This document shows positions 5,862 to 8,470 of a stretch of DNA of 8,470 nucleotides, one piece after another. Within the stretch, counting starts at the first letter, position 1. Every line of letters begins with the position of its first letter. The stretch comes from Clostridiales bacterium. GTDB taxonomy: Bacteria > Bacillota_A > Clostridia > Oscillospirales > Oscillospiraceae. Under the pieces are notes generated by a model, which did not search any database, was not told where the DNA came from, and saw nothing but the letters and a program-made list of their open reading frames with translations. Made by a program: the position numbers and the translations under genes. The stretch spans positions 1-8,470 of the forward strand of contig DXUR01000095.1 of the NCBI GenBank assembly GCA_019417795.1, given 5' to 3'.

Positions 5862-7250
5862 ATGGCAGCCGAAATCAACAACATTCCCTACAAGATCTAT
5901 CTCTCTGAAGACGAGATGCCCAAGGCATGGTACAACGTCCGGGCCGACATGAAGGTCAAGCCCGCCCCCCTGCTGAATCCCGGCACCGGAAAGCCCATGG
6001 GCTTTGACGACCTGCGCCCCGTGTTCTGCGACGAGCTGATCCGCCAGGAGCTGGACAATGATGACCGGGAGATCCCCATTCCCCAGGAAATCCTGGATTT
6101 CTACAAGATGTACCGTCCCTCTCCCCTGGTGCGGGCCTACTGCCTGGAAAAGGCCCTGGGCACCCCCGCCAAGATCTACTACAAGTTTGAGGGCAACAAC
6201 ACGTCCGGCTCCCACAAGCTCAACAGCGCCATCGCCCAGGCCTATTATGCCAAGCAGCAGGGCCTCAAAGGTGTTACCACCGAGACCGGCGCCGGCCAGT
6301 GGGGCACGGCCCTGTCCATGGCTTGCGCATACCTGGGTCTGGACTGCAAGGTGTACATGGTAAAGGTCAGCTACGAGCAAAAGCCCTTCCGCCGGGAAGT
6401 CATGCGGACCTACGGCGCCTCTGTCACTCCCTCTCCCTCTGAGACCACCGCCATCGGCCGGAAAATTCTGCAGGAGCATCCCGGCACCACCGGCTCCCTG
6501 GGCTGCGCCATTTCCGAGGCCGTGGAGGTCGCCACCTCCACCCCTGGCTACCGCTACGTGCTGGGCAGCGTCCTCAACCAGGTACTGCTGCACCAGAGCG
6601 TCATCGGCTTGGAGACCAAGGCGGCGCTGGATAAGTACAACATTGTGCCCGACATCATCATCGGCTGCGCCGGAGGCGGCAGCAACCTGGGCGGTCTGAT
6701 CTCCCCCTTCATGGGTGAAAAGCTCCGGGGTGAGAAGGACTACCGGTTCATCGCCGTGGAGCCCGCCTCCTGCCCCAGTTTCACTCGGGGCAAGTTTGCC
6801 TATGACTTCTGCGACACCGGCATGGTGTGCCCCCTGGCAAAAATGTACACCCTGGGCAGCAACTTCATTCCCTCTCCCAACCACGCCGGCGGCCTGCGGT
6901 ATCACGGGATGAGCAGCATCCTCTCCCAGCTGTACCACGACGGGTACATGGAGGCCGTGTCCGTGGAGCAGACCAAGGTCTTTGAGGCTGCCGAGCAGTT
7001 CGCCCGGATCGAGGGCATCCTCCCTGCTCCCGAGTCCAGCCACGCCATCCGGGTAGCCATCGACGAGGCCATGAAGTGCAAGGAGACCGGCGAGGCCAAA
7101 ACCATCGTCTTCGGCCTGACGGGCACCGGCTACTTCGACATGGTGGCCTATGAGAAGTTCCACAACGGCAAGATGACGGATTACATCCCCACTGACGCCG
7201 AGCTGGAGGCCAGCTTTGCCACCCTGCCCCAGGTCCCCGGCCAGGACTAA
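5862..7250 (+). CDS. trpB: TrpB2-type tryptophan synthase beta chain, PLP-dependent, 462 aa
   Basis: A cytoplasmic PLP enzyme of the TrpB2 (TrpB-like) branch, which condenses indole with L-serine (or O-phosphoserine in some archaeal relatives) to give tryptophan. Visible features are the PLP lysine K119 in SGSHKLNSA, catalytic E141 in TETGAGQWG, the PLP-phosphate loop CAGGGSNLGG (269-278, GGGSN at 271-275), EGILPAPESSHA (384-395) and GLTGTGYFD (418-426). The extended N-terminus (PLLNPGTGKPMGFDDLRPVF, 36-55) and the length well above the ~400 residues of classical TrpB mark the TrpB2 type. No trpA or other trp gene is adjacent, so it probably acts alone, perhaps salvaging indole. It is the only gene behind the tryptophan T-box and is followed by a strong terminator. 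The alternative start at 5844 would add six residues. Confidence 0.96.
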   Translation: MAAEINNIPYKIYLSEDEMPKAWYNVRADMKVKPAPLLNPGTGKPMGFDDLRPVFCDELIRQELDNDDREIPIPQEILDFYKMYRPSPLVRAYCLEKALGTPAKIYYKFEGNNTSGSHKLNSAIAQAYYAKQQGLKGVTTETGAGQWGTALSMACAYLGLDCKVYMVKVSYEQKPFRREVMRTYGASVTPSPSETTAIGRKILQEHPGTTGSLGCAISEAVEVATSTPGYRYVLGSVLNQVLLHQSVIGLETKAALDKYNIVPDIIIGCAGGGSNLGGLISPFMGEKLRGEKDYRFIAVEPASCPSFTRGKFAYDFCDTGMVCPLAKMYTLGSNFIPSPNHAGGLRYHGMSSILSQLYHDGYMEAVSVEQTKVFEAAEQFARIEGILPAPESSHAIRVAIDEAMKCKETGEAKTIVFGLTGTGYFDMVAYEKFHNGKMTDYIPTDAELEASFATLPQVPGQD

Positions 7251-7426
7251 AGTCCCCTCCAACTCTTACCCTCTCAACACACAATCGCCCAGCCGCGCCG
7301 GATTTCCACGCACCGCCTTTACCCGCAAGGGGTATGCAGCATCCATAAAGCAGCACAGCCGTTAACGGCTGCCCTACCTTACCGTTGTGAAAATCTTACC
7401 GCTTTTATCGACAGTTTCAAGCAAAA
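7251..7426. other. Intergenic stretch after trpB2 with a 16-bp palindrome
   Basis: No gene is seen here. It contains a small hairpin TACCC/GGGTA (7320-7334) and a perfect 16-base palindrome CAGCCGTTAACGGCTG (7356-7371). Neither is followed by a T-run, so neither looks like a terminator. It may be part of a dispersed intergenic repeat or a protein-binding site; sequence alone does not say which. Confidence 0.5.
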
Positions 7427-7468
7427 ACCATCCCCGCAGGCAGTTGCCTGCGGGGATGGTCTGTTTTT
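7427..7468. terminator. Perfect bidirectional terminator between trpB2 and the acyl-CoA synthetase gene
   Basis: Sixteen bases (7427-7442) are perfectly complementary to 7445-7460 across a two-base centre, GT; in practice the loop will open a little wider. The plus strand continues CTGTTTTT, and on the minus strand the stem ends in a run of five T residues. It can therefore end both convergent transcripts. Confidence 0.93.
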
Positions 7469-7517
7469 CATTAAGAGTTGCTGCAAAGAACCCATCCTAT
7501 GTCCGATCCGGAAAAGT

Positions 7518-8470
7518 TCACTGTTCCTGGGCAGTCTCGGACAGCTTTTTCAGTTCTTCCTCCTCCAGCACCCGGTAGGCCACCTTGCCCACCAGGGTCT
7601 TGGGCAGTTCGGACCGGAACTCGATGTCGTAGGGCAGGGCGTATTTAGCCACGTTCTTGCGGATGTAGGTCATGAGAACATCCTTGGTCTCCTCGTTGGC
7701 GGGGACGCCGGGCTTGAGCATAACAAATGCCTTTACCTTCTGCATTTTCAGCTTATCCGGCACGCCGATGACGCAGCTCATCTGCACCAGCTCATGAGCG
7801 TCGAAAATATTCTCCATCTGAGAGGGGTACACATTGTAGCCGCTGGTGACGATCATGCGCTTGAGCCGCTGCCGGAAGTACACAAAGCCGTCAGGGTCCA
7901 TATAGCCAAGGTCGCCGGTGTGGACCCAGGCAAGGCCGTCCTCATGGGTCTGGAGGGTCTGCGCCGTTTCCTCCGGGTGGTGGAGATAGCCCATCATCAC
8001 CGTAGGCCCAGACAGGCAGATCTCGCCCTCGGTGCCGTAGGGAACCTCCTTTTGCGTCCCGTGCTCCACGATCTTATAGTAGGTGTCCGGGAAGGGGATG
8101 CCGATGGAGCCTTCCCGGGAGATGTGGTACGGCGTCAGGCAGGAGGCGGTGACGCACTCCGTCAGGCCGTAGCCCTCCCGCACCTGAATGGTGGCATGGT
8201 GGTCAAAGAGGAATTGGTCGAACCGCTTTTTCAGCTCTACGGACAGGCTATCACCGCCAGAATAAACACCCTTCAGGCAGCTCAGGTCCGCGTTTTTCAT
8301 TTTGGGCAGCCGCAGCAGCGCCTCGTACAGCGTGGGGACGCCGGCAATCAGGTTGCAGCGGTATTTCAACAGCAGCTTGGCATAGCTGTCCGGGGTGAAC
8401 CGGGGCACCAGGATGCAGCAGCCGCCGCTGACCAGCATGGAGTGGATGGACACGCCCAGACCGAAGCCAT
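7518..8470 (-). CDS. AMP-forming acyl-CoA synthetase (ANL superfamily), N-terminus outside the window
   Basis: About 316 C-terminal residues of an adenylate-forming enzyme that activates a carboxylic acid with ATP and joins it to CoA. Counting from the first full codon at the right edge, the fragment opens with GFGLGVSIHSML, typical of medium/long-chain acyl-CoA synthetases just before the A4 region. It continues with GVPTLYEALL (43-52), GYGLTE (99-104, motif A5), WVHTGDLGYMDPDGFVYF (181-198, A7 with the TGD at 184-186), RLKRMIVTSGYNVYPSQ (200-216, hinge and A8) and PKTLVGKVAYR (289-299), whose K295 is the expected catalytic lysine of A10. The reading frame stays open through the right edge, so a GTG at 8453 is not a real start. 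A chain-length preference cannot be assigned. It stands alone, converging on the terminator at 7427-7460. Confidence 0.93.
   Translation of the reverse strand, partial: GFGLGVSIHSMLVSGGCCILVPRFTPDSYAKLLLKYRCNLIAGVPTLYEALLRLPKMKNADLSCLKGVYSGGDSLSVELKKRFDQFLFDHHATIQVREGYGLTECVTASCLTPYHISREGSIGIPFPDTYYKIVEHGTQKEVPYGTEGEICLSGPTVMMGYLHHPEETAQTLQTHEDGLAWVHTGDLGYMDPDGFVYFRQRLKRMIVTSGYNVYPSQMENIFDAHELVQMSCVIGVPDKLKMQKVKAFVMLKPGVPANEETKDVLMTYIRKNVAKYALPYDIEFRSELPKTLVGKVAYRVLEEEELKKLSETAQEQ

Noticed and set aside
5835..7262. 475-codon open frame on the minus strand
   Set aside because: It is antisense to trpB2 across its whole length, with a low-complexity Gly/Val/His-rich translation and no ribosome binding site.

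Overview
The window looks like chromosomal housekeeping DNA from a GC-rich member of the Clostridia, plausibly an Oscillospiraceae-type gut anaerobe. This is inferred from several things: a Firmicutes-style T-box attenuator, a feoA-feoB-Cys-rich ferrous iron operon, GC-rich coding DNA with AT-rich intergenic control regions, canonical TTGACA-type promoters and strong GGAGG ribosome binding sites. I see no transposase, integrase, CRISPR array, rRNA or tRNA gene.

Layout. (1) 1-1990, minus strand: an operon of a SpoU/TrmH-family RNA 2'-O-methyltransferase followed by dprA. Three codons at the left edge may be the start of topA. (2) 1991-2348: a divergent control region with a minus-strand promoter serving trmH-dprA, a plus-strand promoter serving feo, and a terminator-like fold between them. 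(3) 2349-4707, plus strand: feoA, feoB and a 47-residue Cys-rich membrane peptide. Each start codon overlaps the previous stop, and a strong terminator closes the operon at 4750-4797. (4) 4816-5304, minus strand: a single-gene unit for an uncharacterised HD-domain protein with its own promoter. (5) 5477-7250, plus strand: a promoter, a complete tryptophan-specific T-box leader and a stand-alone TrpB2-type tryptophan synthase beta chain. (6) 7427-7460: a perfect bidirectional terminator. (7) 7518-8470, minus strand: the C-terminal two-thirds or so of an AMP-forming acyl-CoA synthetase that runs off the right edge.

The best-resolved regulatory system is the T-box. Its specifier loop presents UGG, the tryptophan codon. 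Its antiterminator bulge reads UGGC, and the C matches the G73 discriminator of bacterial tRNA-Trp. The antiterminator 3' arm lies wholly inside the 5' arm of a long intrinsic terminator. A shortage of charged tRNA-Trp should therefore switch on trpB2, which makes tryptophan from indole and a serine-type donor. No trpA or other trp gene is present here, which suggests indole salvage. A third hairpin downstream captures the terminator's 3' arm and U-run, which is unusual. The other genes (iron uptake, DNA processing, RNA methylation, acyl-CoA formation) are separate transcription units with no evident shared pathway. I did not find a convincing previously undescribed system; the most unusual items are the third hairpin of the T-box, the terminator-like fold upstream of feo, and the orphan HD protein.
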